64,000 nucleotides of DNA from Catenulispora acidiphila DSM 44928. GTDB lineage: Bacteria > Actinomycetota > Actinomycetes > Streptomycetales > Catenulisporaceae. The position numbers and the translations under genes are program-made. Each line of letters begins with the position of its first letter. Positions within the stretch are counted from its first letter, which is position 1. The notes under the pieces are model-generated. The model did not search any database, was not told the DNA's origin, and saw only the letters and a program-made list of their open reading frames with translations. This document shows, piece after piece, positions 44,206-52,453 of this stretch. The stretch spans positions 6,200,001 through 6,264,000 of the forward strand of contig NC_013131.1 in the NCBI RefSeq assembly GCF_000024025.1. The letters are read 5' to 3'.

Positions 44206-45017
44206 GGGGCTTGGCTCAGACCGCGATACAGGGTCGCGCGCAGCGTCATGCGATCGGCGCGAACCCGCAGAAGCTCGGTGTCCACCGGGGTCCCGTCGGA
44301 CAGACGGGTCAGCCGGTCGATGAGGAAGATCGCGGCTCCGGGCCGGATATCGAGCAGCGACGCGGTTTCGGCGTCGGCGGTGGCCGCGCGCACCTCGATC
44401 TCGGCGCGGCCCAACGGGGATCCGGTGGTCTCCTCGATCACCGCGAAGATGTCGCGGGTCTCCAAGTCACCGCGCAGCACGCCACGGCCGACCTCGGCGG
44501 TGAGGTACGTACTGTCCACCGACACAGGCGATCCATCGACGCGGCGAACGCGCTCGATGTGGACCGCGGCCGCGCCGGGTTCGAGCCCCAGGCGCTCCAG
44601 AACCCTCGCGGGCGGATCGGCGATCTCCTCGGCGAGAAGGACCTCGTTGGCCACCGTCCCGTGTCCGGCCAGCGCCTCCGCCAGCCCCGCCAACCGGTCG
44701 AGGCCGTGACCGTACGCCGGCATGACGACGACCGTGCCCACCCCACGGCGGCGCGTGACCAACCCTTCGTCGCGCAGCAGACCGAGCGCCTCGCGCACCG
44801 CGTTCCGGGACGCGTCCAGCTGCTCGGCGAGAACGAGCTCGTCAGGCAGCACACCATCAGGAAAGCTCTCTGCCGCAATCCGCTGACGCAGCACCTCGGC
44901 AACCCGACGCGCTCGGTCCGCACGCGGCCTCGACGACACCCACTCCGGCGGAACGCGCCTCGCCGACGCGCCGTCAGAAGCCAACTCACCTGCTACGGAT
45001 ACCTCGTGTTCGCTCAT
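44202..45017 (-). CDS. GntR-family regulator with UTRA domain
   Basis: The 271-residue product has a winged helix (residues about 35-105: RVAEVLRQRIAAESFPDGVL, SRNAVREALGLLRDEGLVTR) and a UTRA effector domain from about 120, with GAAAVHIERVRRVDGSPVSV and TELLRVRADRMTLRATLY. Family members usually sense sugars, phosphonates or amino acids and repress a neighbouring operon. Coupling with the TSUP gene makes that transporter the likely target. Confidence 0.86.
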   Translation of the reverse strand: MSEHEVSVAGELASDGASARRVPPEWVSSRPRADRARRVAEVLRQRIAAESFPDGVLPDELVLAEQLDASRNAVREALGLLRDEGLVTRRRGVGTVVVMPAYGHGLDRLAGLAEALAGHGTVANEVLLAEEIADPPARVLERLGLEPGAAAVHIERVRRVDGSPVSVDSTYLTAEVGRGVLRGDLETRDIFAVIEETTGSPLGRAEIEVRAATADAETASLLDIRPGAAIFLIDRLTRLSDGTPVDTELLRVRADRMTLRATLYRGLSQAP

Positions 45018-45109
45018 GGCAGGCCCAGCCTAGCCAATTACGCCAGAGTTACGCCACAGTATCGCCAGAGATACGCCACCAACGGGTGCGGGAGACGACG
45101 TCCCACGAA

Positions 45110-45484
45110 TCAGACGGTCATGGCCTCGGCGCTGAACAGCAAGCGGGCCAGGTTGGCCATCCTGTCCGGGATCGCGCGGTAGTAGACCCAGGTGCCGCGA
45201 CGGTCGCCTTCGATCAGGCCGGCTTCCCGCAGGACCTTGAGGTGGTGGCTGATGGTCGGGCCGCTCAGCTCGAAGCCGGGGCTCAGGTCGCAGACGCACA
45301 TCTCGCCGGACGGGGCGCTGGCGATCTGCGAGAGCAGCTGAAGGCGGACCGGGTCGCCGAGGGCTTTGAAGGCCGGAGCCAGGGTGATCGCGTCGGCGGT
45401 GGATATCGAGTGGCCGTTCAGTGGTTCGCAGCAGGGGACGGGATCGGTGTCGGCCAGCGGCAAGAGCTCCTTGGGTTTCGCCAT
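45110..45484 (-). CDS. arsR: ArsR-family arsenic-type repressor (first copy)
   Basis: The 124-residue winged-helix product has the metalloid site of ArsR in helix 3 (EMCVCDLSP: Cys63, Cys65), with a further Cys18-Cys19 pair near the N-terminus (PVPCCEPL) that could supply extra ligands. The HTH is SGPTISHHLKVLREAGLIEG. Arsenite or antimonite binding releases ArsR from DNA. It is divergent from the Cys-rich gene with a 114-bp gap containing two TTCGAA palindromes. It probably controls the CCG protein, fusion and MFS genes. Confidence 0.9.
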   Translation of the reverse strand: MAKPKELLPLADTDPVPCCEPLNGHSISTADAITLAPAFKALGDPVRLQLLSQIASAPSGEMCVCDLSPGFELSGPTISHHLKVLREAGLIEGDRRGTWVYYRAIPDRMANLARLLFSAEAMTV

Positions 45485-45501
45485 GCTTCTATCTTGACGG
45501 A

Positions 45502-45545
45502 TTTCGAAACAGGGAGCAAGGTGGAGCTGCTTCGAAAAGTTTCAA
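45502..45545. promoter_or_regulatory. candidate ArsR operator region
   Basis: TTTCGAAA (45502-45509) and TTCGAA (45531-45536), the latter followed by AAGTTTCAA, lie in the gap between arsR and the divergent Cys-rich gene. Two palindromes 29 bp apart would suit an autoregulating ArsR dimer pair. The assignment is by position only. Confidence 0.4.
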
Positions 45546-45598
45546 TACAAGGAGGCGCCACTGCGGTGTCTCCATCCGGCCGCACGAGGAGTACGCAC

Positions 45599-45844
45599 AT
45601 GAGCGAGCAGACCACGGGGAGCAGCACCGCCGGCGGCTTCCAGGGAGACCTGACCGAGGCGTTCAACCCGGCGCCGGGCATCGGCTGTTGTGGCAGCCCG
45701 GCCGCGAACACCGGCGTCCAGACCGCCACGCCGGTCGCAGGACCCTGCTGCGGCACCGCGGAGGAGGCCAAGGCCGAGGGCGCCTGCTGTGGCTCGGCGG
45801 CCAAGACCGAGGCGGTCGCCGCGAGTACGGGCTGCTGCGGATGA
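45599..45844 (+). CDS. small Cys-rich protein with four Cys-Cys-Gly motifs
   Basis: The ATG at 45599 has GAGGAG 8 nt upstream. The 81-residue product has no signal peptide and is otherwise low complexity. Its four CCG triplets start at Cys30, Cys50, Cys63 and Cys79, the last closing the protein. Vicinal thiols bind As(III) and Sb(III) tightly, and it lies first in an ArsR-flanked operon, so a metalloid-binding chaperone or sponge is the natural reading. That function is inferred. Its stop overlaps the next start (ATGA). The downstream fusion also ends in GCCGT. Confidence 0.8.
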   Translation: MSEQTTGSSTAGGFQGDLTEAFNPAPGIGCCGSPAANTGVQTATPVAGPCCGTAEEAKAEGACCGSAAKTEAVAASTGCCG

Positions 45845-48120
45845 ATGCCGAGCCCTCGGCGGAGCGCATGACGGCCATCGTGGCGGCGCTGGCCGCCCGC
45901 GAGCTCGCCGGACGGCGAGTGGCCACGCGCGGCGGAGCCGCCGCCCGGACCTGGTTGACGGCCGCGCTGACCGAACTCGACGCGGTCAGCGAGGTCGAAC
46001 GGTTCGACACGGCGGCAGGCGGTGCCGCGAACCTTTACGCCACGATCGCCGCACCTACTCCCGATCCTGCTCCCGCTCCCGGCTCGCCGGAGATCTGGCT
46101 GACCGCGCACTACGACGGCGTCGGCGACATCGACGGCGTCCACCGACCCGGCGCCTCGGACAACGCCTCCGGCGTGGCCGTAGTCCTGGAAGCGGCGCGG
46201 CTGCTGAAAGAGCGACTGCCGAACGGCGTAGGGCTGCGTGTCGCCCTGCTCGACGCCGAGGAGATAGGCACCGTCGGCTCGGCCCACCACGCGGCCCGGC
46301 TCGTCGCATCCGGCCGGAGTCCGTACGTCCTCAACGTCGACGGCGCGGGAGAGCTGAACGAGGCGGTAGCCGTGGAAGCCGGAGGTCCCGCGATGCCGAT
46401 CCTGGCCGCACTCGACGCGGCCGGAAAGAGCGCGGGCGTCCCGCTGCGGGCAGGGCAGGTCGCCTCGGACAACCGTCGATACGCCGCCGCCGGCCTGGCC
46501 ACGGTCGGGCTCGGCGCCGGGATGCCCGGCTACCACTCCGAGCACGACACAGCCGACCGTGTCCAGCCTGCGACACTGCTCGCCATGGTCCGCTTGGTCG
46601 TGGGCACCGTCGAGCATCTGGCGCAGCACACGGACATCAGCACAGAGACGCCAGCACCACCCGAGAGACTGACCACCCAAGAGACTGGAGAGGCGAGTAT
46701 GAACCCGATATCGGCCGAACCGCCGGTCGTCGTCATCGGCGCCGGGCCCGTCGGCTTGGCGGCCGCCGCGCACCTGGTCGAGCGCGGCATCCCCTTCCAA
46801 ATACTGGAAGCAGGAGACGAGGTCGGAGCAGCGGTGCGCTCCTGGGGTCACGTCCGCCTGTTCAGCCCGTGGCGCTATGACATCGACGCCGCAGCCCGCG
46901 CGCTTCTGGAGCCGACCGGCTGGACCGCGCCGGACCCGGAGGACGCCCCGACCGGCGCCGAGCTGGTGGAGCGCTATCTTGTTCCGCTCGCGGCGACAGC
47001 GCAGATCGCGCCGCATCTGCGGTTCGGGCACCGCGTGACGGCGATAAGCCGCGTCGGCGTGGACCGGATGCGCACGCGCGGCCGGGAGCGAGCGCCGTTC
47101 CTGATCCGCGTCGACATCGGCGGTGTCACCACCGACCTGCAAGCGCGCGCGGTCATCGACGCCAGCGGCACCTGGAGCACGCCGAACGTCCTTGGTGCCT
47201 CGGGCCTGCCCGCCTACGGCGAGATCGAGGCGGCAGCATTCATCGACCACGCGCTGCCGGACGTCCTGGGTCCAGCCCGCAGTCTCTACGCCGGCCGGCA
47301 CACGCTGGTGGTCGGCGCCGGGCACTCGGCGGCGAACACGCTGCTGACGCTGGCCGAACTCGCCGAGACCGAGCCGGGCACGCGCATCTCCTGGGCGATC
47401 CGCACGGGCTCAGCGGCGCGCACCTACGGCGGCGGCGAGGCCGACGCTCTCCCGGCGCGGGGTGCACTCGGCGCCAGGTTGAAGACCTTGGTCGCCGAGG
47501 GCCGGATCGAGCTGGTGAATCAGTTCTCGGCCGAGACCGTCAGGGTCCTGGCAGGCAGCGGCGGGATCGAGGTCGAGAGCATCGACGCGCGCGGGGTGAA
47601 GAAGCTCGTGGCCTGCGACCGGATCGTGGCGGCCACGGGATTCCGCCCCGACCACTCGATCACCAGCGAACTGCGCTTGGATCTGGATCCGATCCTCGGC
47701 TCGACCCGCGCGCTGGCGCCGCTGATCGATCCGAACGAGCACTCCTGCGGCACCGTGCCGCCGCACGGCGTGGACGAGTTGTCCCACCCCGAACCGGACT
47801 TCTACGCGATCGGCATGAAGTCCTACGGCCGAGCTCCGACGTTCCTGCTGGCCACCGGCTACGAGCAGGCCCGCTCCGTGGTGGCCGCCCTGGCAGGAGA
47901 CTGGAATGCGGCCCGCGACGTGCGTCTGGAGCTACCGGAAACCGGAGTGTGCAACACCACCCTCCCGGGCGAGGAGATCGAGTCCGCAGGCTGCGGCACT
48001 TCGTGCGGCACCCCGGAACCAGTGAGCGTGGGGCTGCCCACAGGCATCTCAGGAGGCTTGCTGTCTGAGCCTCTCCCGTTGGTCCAGACCAGCAGCGAGT
48101 CCGGGTGCTGCGGCACCTGA
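45841..48120 (+). CDS. M28 metallopeptidase fused to an ArsO-like FAD-dependent oxidoreductase
   Basis: One uninterrupted 759-codon frame starts at ATG 45841. Residues 1-255 are an M28 aminopeptidase with apparent complete zinc ligands: His90 in LTAHYDG, Asp107 in GASDNASG, Glu140-Glu141, Asp167 and His232. After a linker of weak G/C third-position bias (about 262-286), Met287 opens a two-dinucleotide-fold flavoprotein: VVVIGAGPVGLAAAAHLVE, a second VVGAGHSAANTLLTLAEL and ATGFRPDH, like ArsO/BVMO-type monooxygenases. The tail has AGCGTSCGT and ends GCCGT. GGAG lies 9 nt before Met287, so a separate flavoprotein could also be made. Linkage to arsR suggests action on an arsenic compound; the substrate is unknown. 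Confidence 0.85.
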   Translation: MNAEPSAERMTAIVAALAARELAGRRVATRGGAAARTWLTAALTELDAVSEVERFDTAAGGAANLYATIAAPTPDPAPAPGSPEIWLTAHYDGVGDIDGVHRPGASDNASGVAVVLEAARLLKERLPNGVGLRVALLDAEEIGTVGSAHHAARLVASGRSPYVLNVDGAGELNEAVAVEAGGPAMPILAALDAAGKSAGVPLRAGQVASDNRRYAAAGLATVGLGAGMPGYHSEHDTADRVQPATLLAMVRLVVGTVEHLAQHTDISTETPAPPERLTTQETGEASMNPISAEPPVVVIGAGPVGLAAAAHLVERGIPFQILEAGDEVGAAVRSWGHVRLFSPWRYDIDAAARALLEPTGWTAPDPEDAPTGAELVERYLVPLAATAQIAPHLRFGHRVTAISRVGVDRMRTRGRERAPFLIRVDIGGVTTDLQARAVIDASGTWSTPNVLGASGLPAYGEIEAAAFIDHALPDVLGPARSLYAGRHTLVVGAGHSAANTLLTLAELAETEPGTRISWAIRTGSAARTYGGGEADALPARGALGARLKTLVAEGRIELVNQFSAETVRVLAGSGGIEVESIDARGVKKLVACDRIVAATGFRPDHSITSELRLDLDPILGSTRALAPLIDPNEHSCGTVPPHGVDELSHPEPDFYAIGMKSYGRAPTFLLATGYEQARSVVAALAGDWNAARDVRLELPETGVCNTTLPGEEIESAGCGTSCGTPEPVSVGLPTGISGGLLSEPLPLVQTSSESGCCGT

Positions 48121-49406
48121 CCGGGACAGCCGGCGCCGTGCCGGGCGCCGCCGTGTCGGGAAGCGCCGAGTCCGGCGGCTCCCGACACGGCGCGTTGGCG
48201 CAGTACCGGTGGCGTTTGGTCGCAGGCTTGGCGGTCAGCCAGACCGTCGGTTACGGCGTGCTGTTCTACGTCTTCTCCGTCTTCCTCATCCCGACCGCGC
48301 ACGACCTGCACACCAGCACGCCGGTGGTGACCGGGGCACTGACAGCGTCACTGCTGGCCGCAGCCGCAGCCGCCGTCCCGGTCGGCCGCCACCTGGACCG
48401 ACACGGCGGTCGACTGCTGATGACCGGCGGCTCGATCGCCGCCAGTGTCCTGGTGGCGGTCTGGTCCCAGGTCACGTCGGTGTGGCAGTTGTACGCCGTA
48501 TGGATCGGCATCGGGGTCGCCTCGGCGGCGGTGTTGTACGAGGCGGCGTTCGCGGTGCTCGTCCCCTGGTTCGGCGCCGACAGCCGCGCCAAAGCCCTGC
48601 TGGCGGTGACCATCGTGGCCGGCTTCGCCTCCAGCGTCTTCCTGCCGAGCGCGGGATACCTGCTGGCCGATCTGGGTTGGCGCGACGCGGTCTTGGTCCT
48701 GGCGGTCGCGCACGCCGCACTCACCGTTCCGTTTCACCTCTATATACGTCGGCCTTCGCAGTCCTCGACCAAGACCGCTCCAGATGGCCGGCGCCGACAG
48801 ATCGTCTCCGTCGCGCTGCACGACCCGGTGTTCTGGACGCTCGGCTGTTCTCTGCTGGCCCAGGGCGCCGCTGTCTTCGTCATGGGTGTCCTGCTGGTCG
48901 CCGCGCTCCGGGATTTCGGACATTCGGCCACGTTCGCCGCCACCACCGCTGGGATGCTCGGCGTGCTCTCGGTCAGCGGTCGCCTGGCGTTCACCGCAGC
49001 AGGCAGACGCGCATCGGCGACCGACGTCGCCGCTGCGGTGTTCGTGGTCCAGGGCATCGGTGTCGGGCTACTCCCCCTGATCGGCAGAACCAGCCTCGGC
49101 GCGATCGCCTGCGTCCTGGTCTTCGGGCTCGGCTTCGGCGTGTCGACCCTGATCCGACCCGCCGTGCTCACCGCCCGCTACGGCACCGAGGCCTTCGCCA
49201 CGCTGTCCGGGCTGCTCACCTTGCCGCTGACCCTGGTCAAAGCCCTGGCTCCGCTCGTGTCGGCAGCGTGGGCGAGCGCTGCGCACAGCTACGCCCCGCC
49301 GCTGACCGCATCAGCTGGGTGTTGCCTGATCGGGGCGGCGGCGATGGCCGTGATCCGCCAGTTGGAGCGTCGACGGAGGCCAGCGTTCGAGCCGCTTGCC
49401 TCGTAG
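48105..49406 (+). CDS. MFS exporter of the arsenic locus
   Basis: The GTG at 48105 lies inside the end of the fusion gene (16-bp overlap); GTG 48138 is an alternative. The 433-residue product has about 12 membrane spans, with VAGLAVSQTVGYGVLFYVFS at the first, VGRHLDRHGGRLLMTGGS in loop 2-3, and GFGVSTLIRPAVLTARYGTE in the second half. This is the oxalate/monocarboxylate-like MFS type. It completes the arsR-CCG-fusion operon and probably exports that pathway's product. No adjacent GAPDH gene marks it as ArsJ. Confidence 0.8.
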   Translation: MLRHLTGTAGAVPGAAVSGSAESGGSRHGALAQYRWRLVAGLAVSQTVGYGVLFYVFSVFLIPTAHDLHTSTPVVTGALTASLLAAAAAAVPVGRHLDRHGGRLLMTGGSIAASVLVAVWSQVTSVWQLYAVWIGIGVASAAVLYEAAFAVLVPWFGADSRAKALLAVTIVAGFASSVFLPSAGYLLADLGWRDAVLVLAVAHAALTVPFHLYIRRPSQSSTKTAPDGRRRQIVSVALHDPVFWTLGCSLLAQGAAVFVMGVLLVAALRDFGHSATFAATTAGMLGVLSVSGRLAFTAAGRRASATDVAAAVFVVQGIGVGLLPLIGRTSLGAIACVLVFGLGFGVSTLIRPAVLTARYGTEAFATLSGLLTLPLTLVKALAPLVSAAWASAAHSYAPPLTASAGCCLIGAAAMAVIRQLERRRRPAFEPLAS

Positions 49407-49431
49407 TATGGACCACTGTAAATATAGACGC

Positions 49432-49791
49432 ATGTCGAAGAAGGAGCTTCCGGTGATCGCGGAGGCGTGCAGTACGCCGCTGGTCACCGAGCCGCTGACA
49501 GACCTTGAAGCCGCAGGTCTCGCGCACGTGTTCAAAGCGCTGGCCGACCCGGTGCGGCTGCGCCTGTTCTCGCTGATCGCCTCGTTCGAGGGCGGACAGG
49601 CGTGCGTGTGCGACCTCACCCCCTACTTCGACGTGTCCCAACCGACCATCAGCCACCACCTGAAGGTGCTGCGCGAGGCCGGCCTGGTGGACTCCGAACG
49701 CCGCGGGACCTGGATCCACTACCGCGTACGGTCTGAGGCTCTGGGCCGACTGTCCCTATTGCTCGCGCCGACGGTGACGGTCGCGGGATGA
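49432..49791 (+). CDS. arsR: ArsR-family arsenic-type repressor (second copy)
   Basis: The 119-residue product starts at ATG 49432, 7 nt after TAAATA, with TTGCCT 17 bp further up, so a leaderless message is likely. It has ACVCDLTPY (Cys58, Cys60), an N-terminal Cys13 and HTH VSQPTISHHLKVLREAGLVD. It is similar to but not identical with the first arsR. Its stop overlaps the aquaglyceroporin start (ATGA), making arsR-aqp-arsC a coupled operon. Confidence 0.9.
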   Translation: MSKKELPVIAEACSTPLVTEPLTDLEAAGLAHVFKALADPVRLRLFSLIASFEGGQACVCDLTPYFDVSQPTISHHLKVLREAGLVDSERRGTWIHYRVRSEALGRLSLLLAPTVTVAG

Positions 49792-50531
49792 CTGTGCCGC
49801 TGGCCCGCCGCGTGCTGGCCGAAGCGCTCGGGACCGCGCTGCTGGTCGCGGTCGTCGTCGGTTCCGGGATCATGGCGACGAACCTGACCGGCGACGTCGG
49901 ACTCCGGCTGCTGGCCAACTCCATCGCCACGGTGTTCGGGCTGGCCGTGCTGATCCTCATTTTCGGACCGGTCTCCGGGGCACACTTCAACCCGGTCGTC
50001 ACCATCGCCGACTACGCCCTGTCCCGCCGCTCCGGCGACGGGACCGACCTGCGAACCATCGCCGCCTACCTACCGGCACAGACCGCCGGCGGCATCGGCG
50101 GCACGGTGCTCGCGAACCTGATGTTCGGCCTGCCAGCGGTGACGGCTTCCACCCACGTACGCGCCGCCGGTCACCTGTGGTTGGGCGAGGTCGTCGCCAC
50201 GGCGGGCCTGATCCTGCTGATCTTCTCGCTGGTACGGTCCGAACGTGGGGCGATCATCGCCCCGGCGGTCGGCGCCTACATCGGCGCGGCCTACTGGTTC
50301 ACCTCCTCCACCAGCTTCGCCAACCCGGCTGTGACGATCGCGCGGGCTTTCACCGACACCTTCGCCGGGATCGCGCCGGGCTCGGTCGCGGGCTTCGTGG
50401 CCTTTCAATGCGTCGGCGCGGTGATCGGCATCGGGCTGGTCGCGATGCTTTACCCCGTTGGGCGCCACGCGGAGAACACCGCTGCCGAACCGCTGGCCGA
50501 AGCCGAACGCATGCCGGTGACTGTTCGATAA
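49788..50531 (+). CDS. MIP-family aquaglyceroporin, arsenite channel (AqpS-like)
   Basis: The 247-residue product has six membrane spans and both MIP half-helix motifs: HFNPVVT (NPV in place of NPA) and FANPAVTIARAF, with the selectivity-filter Arg following the second. In the arsR-aqpS-arsC type of operon the channel lets As(III), produced by ArsC, leave the cell down its gradient; no ArsB or Acr3 pump is present here. Its start overlaps arsR by 4 nt and arsC follows 27 bp later. Confidence 0.88.
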   Translation: MTVPLARRVLAEALGTALLVAVVVGSGIMATNLTGDVGLRLLANSIATVFGLAVLILIFGPVSGAHFNPVVTIADYALSRRSGDGTDLRTIAAYLPAQTAGGIGGTVLANLMFGLPAVTASTHVRAAGHLWLGEVVATAGLILLIFSLVRSERGAIIAPAVGAYIGAAYWFTSSTSFANPAVTIARAFTDTFAGIAPGSVAGFVAFQCVGAVIGIGLVAMLYPVGRHAENTAAEPLAEAERMPVTVR

Positions 50532-50558
50532 GCCGTCAGTCCCCAACGAAAGGGCTCC

Positions 50559-50972
50559 ATGATGTCCGCTGCTAAGCCGTCGGTCCTGTTCGTGTGTGTC
50601 CACAACGCCGGCCGTTCCCAGATGGCCGCGGGCTTTCTGACGCACCTGGCCGGCGACCGCGTCACCGTCCGCTCAGCCGGCTCGGCCCCGGCAGATCAGG
50701 TCAACCCGGCGGTGCTGGAGGCCATGAAGGAAGTCGGCATCGACCTGTCGGCCGAGACGCCGAAGGTCCTGACCGACGAGGCCGCCCTGGCTTCGGACTA
50801 CATCATCACCATGGGCTGCGGCGACGCCTGCCCGGTCTACCCCGGCAAGACCTACCTCGACTGGGTTCTGACCGATCCGGCGGGCCAGGGCGTCGAGGCG
50901 GTCCGGCCGATCCGGGACGAGATCGAGCGCCGCATCAAGGGCCTTATCGAGGAAATCGACGCCACCGGGTGA
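50559..50972 (+). CDS. arsC: arsenate reductase ArsC (low-molecular-weight phosphatase type)
   Basis: The 137-residue product has the P-loop CVHNAGRS (Cys13-x5-Arg19), Cys87 and Cys91 in MGCGDACPVYPG, and the late Asp in LTDPAGQ. This is the thioredoxin- or mycothiol-coupled ArsC class, which reduces arsenate to arsenite. The three cysteines suit the thioredoxin-type relay, although actinobacterial members can use mycothiol, which this organism makes (mshC). A second ATG 3 bp inside the frame is an alternative start. It ends the arsenic block, 70 bp before steA. Confidence 0.93.
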   Translation: MMSAAKPSVLFVCVHNAGRSQMAAGFLTHLAGDRVTVRSAGSAPADQVNPAVLEAMKEVGIDLSAETPKVLTDEAALASDYIITMGCGDACPVYPGKTYLDWVLTDPAGQGVEAVRPIRDEIERRIKGLIEEIDATG

Positions 50973-51042
50973 ATCTTCGACAATTTCGGCGCCGGGCCGG
51001 TGGGATCCGATCATGGCGCACGGCGTGGACGGGTTTGCCCAG

Positions 51043-52239
51043 CTACGAAAACCAACTCCGCAGCCAGAACACGAAGTCGTCCCACAGCGAGCCGAACACG
51101 GTGAGGTAGCCCTTTCCGGCCGGCGAGACCAGCAGGGTGGCGATGATGGTGGTGAGGGCGGCCAGGACCAGGGCGGCCAGGGAGGCTGTGGAGATACGGC
51201 TGCGGTAGAGGCGTGATACGCCCTTGGCGTCGACGAGTTTGCCGCCTACGCGGAGGCGGGTCAGGAAGGTCGAGGCCATGCCGCCTCGGCCCTTCTCGAG
51301 GAATTCCACCAGGTTGCTGTGGCCGCCGACGGCGACGATCAGGGAGGCGCCCTTGTCGTCGGCGAGGAGCATCGCCACGTCTTCGCTCGTGCCGGCTGCT
51401 GGGAAGACCACGCACGGGAGTCCGAGGGCGGTGACGCGGTCGAGCCCGGGGGCGGTTCCGTCGGGGTAGGCGTGCACGATCAGCTCGGCTCCGCAGGCCA
51501 GTGCCTCGTCGGAGACCGAGTCCATGTCGCCGACGATGATGTCCGGGCGGTGGCCGCCCTCCAGGAGTGCGTCGGCGCCGCCGTCGACTCCTATGCACAC
51601 CGGCCGGTACTCGCGGATGTAGGGGCGCAGGACCGCCAGGTCTTCCTTGTGGTGGGTGCCGCGGACCACCATCAGCACATGCCGGCCGTCGAGCTGGGTG
51701 GTGATGTCCGGGACGCCGACGCCGTCGAACAGCAGATCGCGCTCGGCGCGCAGGTACTCCATGGTGTTCGCGGTGAACGCCTCGATCTGCTCGGAGACCG
51801 TCGAGCGCGCCTCGGCGAGCGCCTCGACCACCTCGGAGAGCTCCACCGCCTTGCCGACCGCGATCGGGGTGCTGCCGCACAGCACGACGTTGCCGTCGAG
51901 CCGCACCATGTCGCCCTCGGCGATCCGCTCCAGCACGGCGGACCCGACCTCGTCCACGACCGGGATGCCGGCGGAGAGCAGGATCTCCAGTCCCATCGCC
52001 GGATAGCGGCCGGACAGCGACTTGGCGGCGTTCACCACGGCGGCGGGCTTGCACGCCAACAGCGCCTCGGCCGCCGGACCGTCCAGATCGACGTGGTCGA
52101 TCAGCGCGATCTCGCCGGCCCGCAGCCGCTTGGTCAGGTCCTTGGTCCGCCGGTCCACCCGGGCAACGCCGGACAGACCCGGCAAGTCTGGCTGGCGGGC
52201 CTGGGCTCGGCGTCGGAGGCGGTGCGGCGGGTGAGTCAT
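51043..52239 (-). CDS. steA: SteA cell-division-associated protein
   Basis: The ATG at 52239 (or GTG at 52242) opens a 398-residue product with the SteA layout: an N-terminal part with RAGEIALIDHVDLDG and DEVGSAVLERIAEGDMVRLD, a thiamin-pyrophosphokinase-like fold (CIGVDGGADALLEGGHRPDI, VGDMDSVSDEAL, DVAMLLADDKGASLIVAVGG) and a C-terminal membrane span (ASLAALVLAALTTIIATLLV). SteA and SteB act at the septum in actinobacteria. The partner gene steB lies 8 kb away, beyond the arsenic and TSUP genes. Confidence 0.9.
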   Translation of the reverse strand: MTHPPHRLRRRAQARQPDLPGLSGVARVDRRTKDLTKRLRAGEIALIDHVDLDGPAAEALLACKPAAVVNAAKSLSGRYPAMGLEILLSAGIPVVDEVGSAVLERIAEGDMVRLDGNVVLCGSTPIAVGKAVELSEVVEALAEARSTVSEQIEAFTANTMEYLRAERDLLFDGVGVPDITTQLDGRHVLMVVRGTHHKEDLAVLRPYIREYRPVCIGVDGGADALLEGGHRPDIIVGDMDSVSDEALACGAELIVHAYPDGTAPGLDRVTALGLPCVVFPAAGTSEDVAMLLADDKGASLIVAVGGHSNLVEFLEKGRGGMASTFLTRLRVGGKLVDAKGVSRLYRSRISTASLAALVLAALTTIIATLLVSPAGKGYLTVFGSLWDDFVFWLRSWFS

Positions 52240-52453
52240 CACTGGCGCTCATCGTCGCACGTCCGACCCGGCCGGCGGTAAGGGATTGGCGTGTGGGTGG
52301 CGCGAGGCCGGTGGGGGACGTCCGCGCACGCTGTGCTCCGCGCCGACCGCACACCGCAGCACCCACCTCGCAGCCCTCGCCTCGCAGCCCTCACCTTCGC
52401 AGCCGCCGCCCCGCACCCGCCGGGATCTCCACCCCGGTCTCCACCCGCGCTCC

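Noticed and set aside
45418-47325. 635-codon minus-strand frame opposite the peptidase-flavoprotein fusion
   Set aside because: The plus strand holds complete M28 and FAD motifs and overlapping start/stop coupling; the minus translation has no domain.
48105-49406. MFS protein as ArsJ (arseno-phosphoglycerate exporter)
   Set aside because: No GAPDH gene is adjacent, and the motifs look like the monocarboxylate-type MFS. The substrate is left open.
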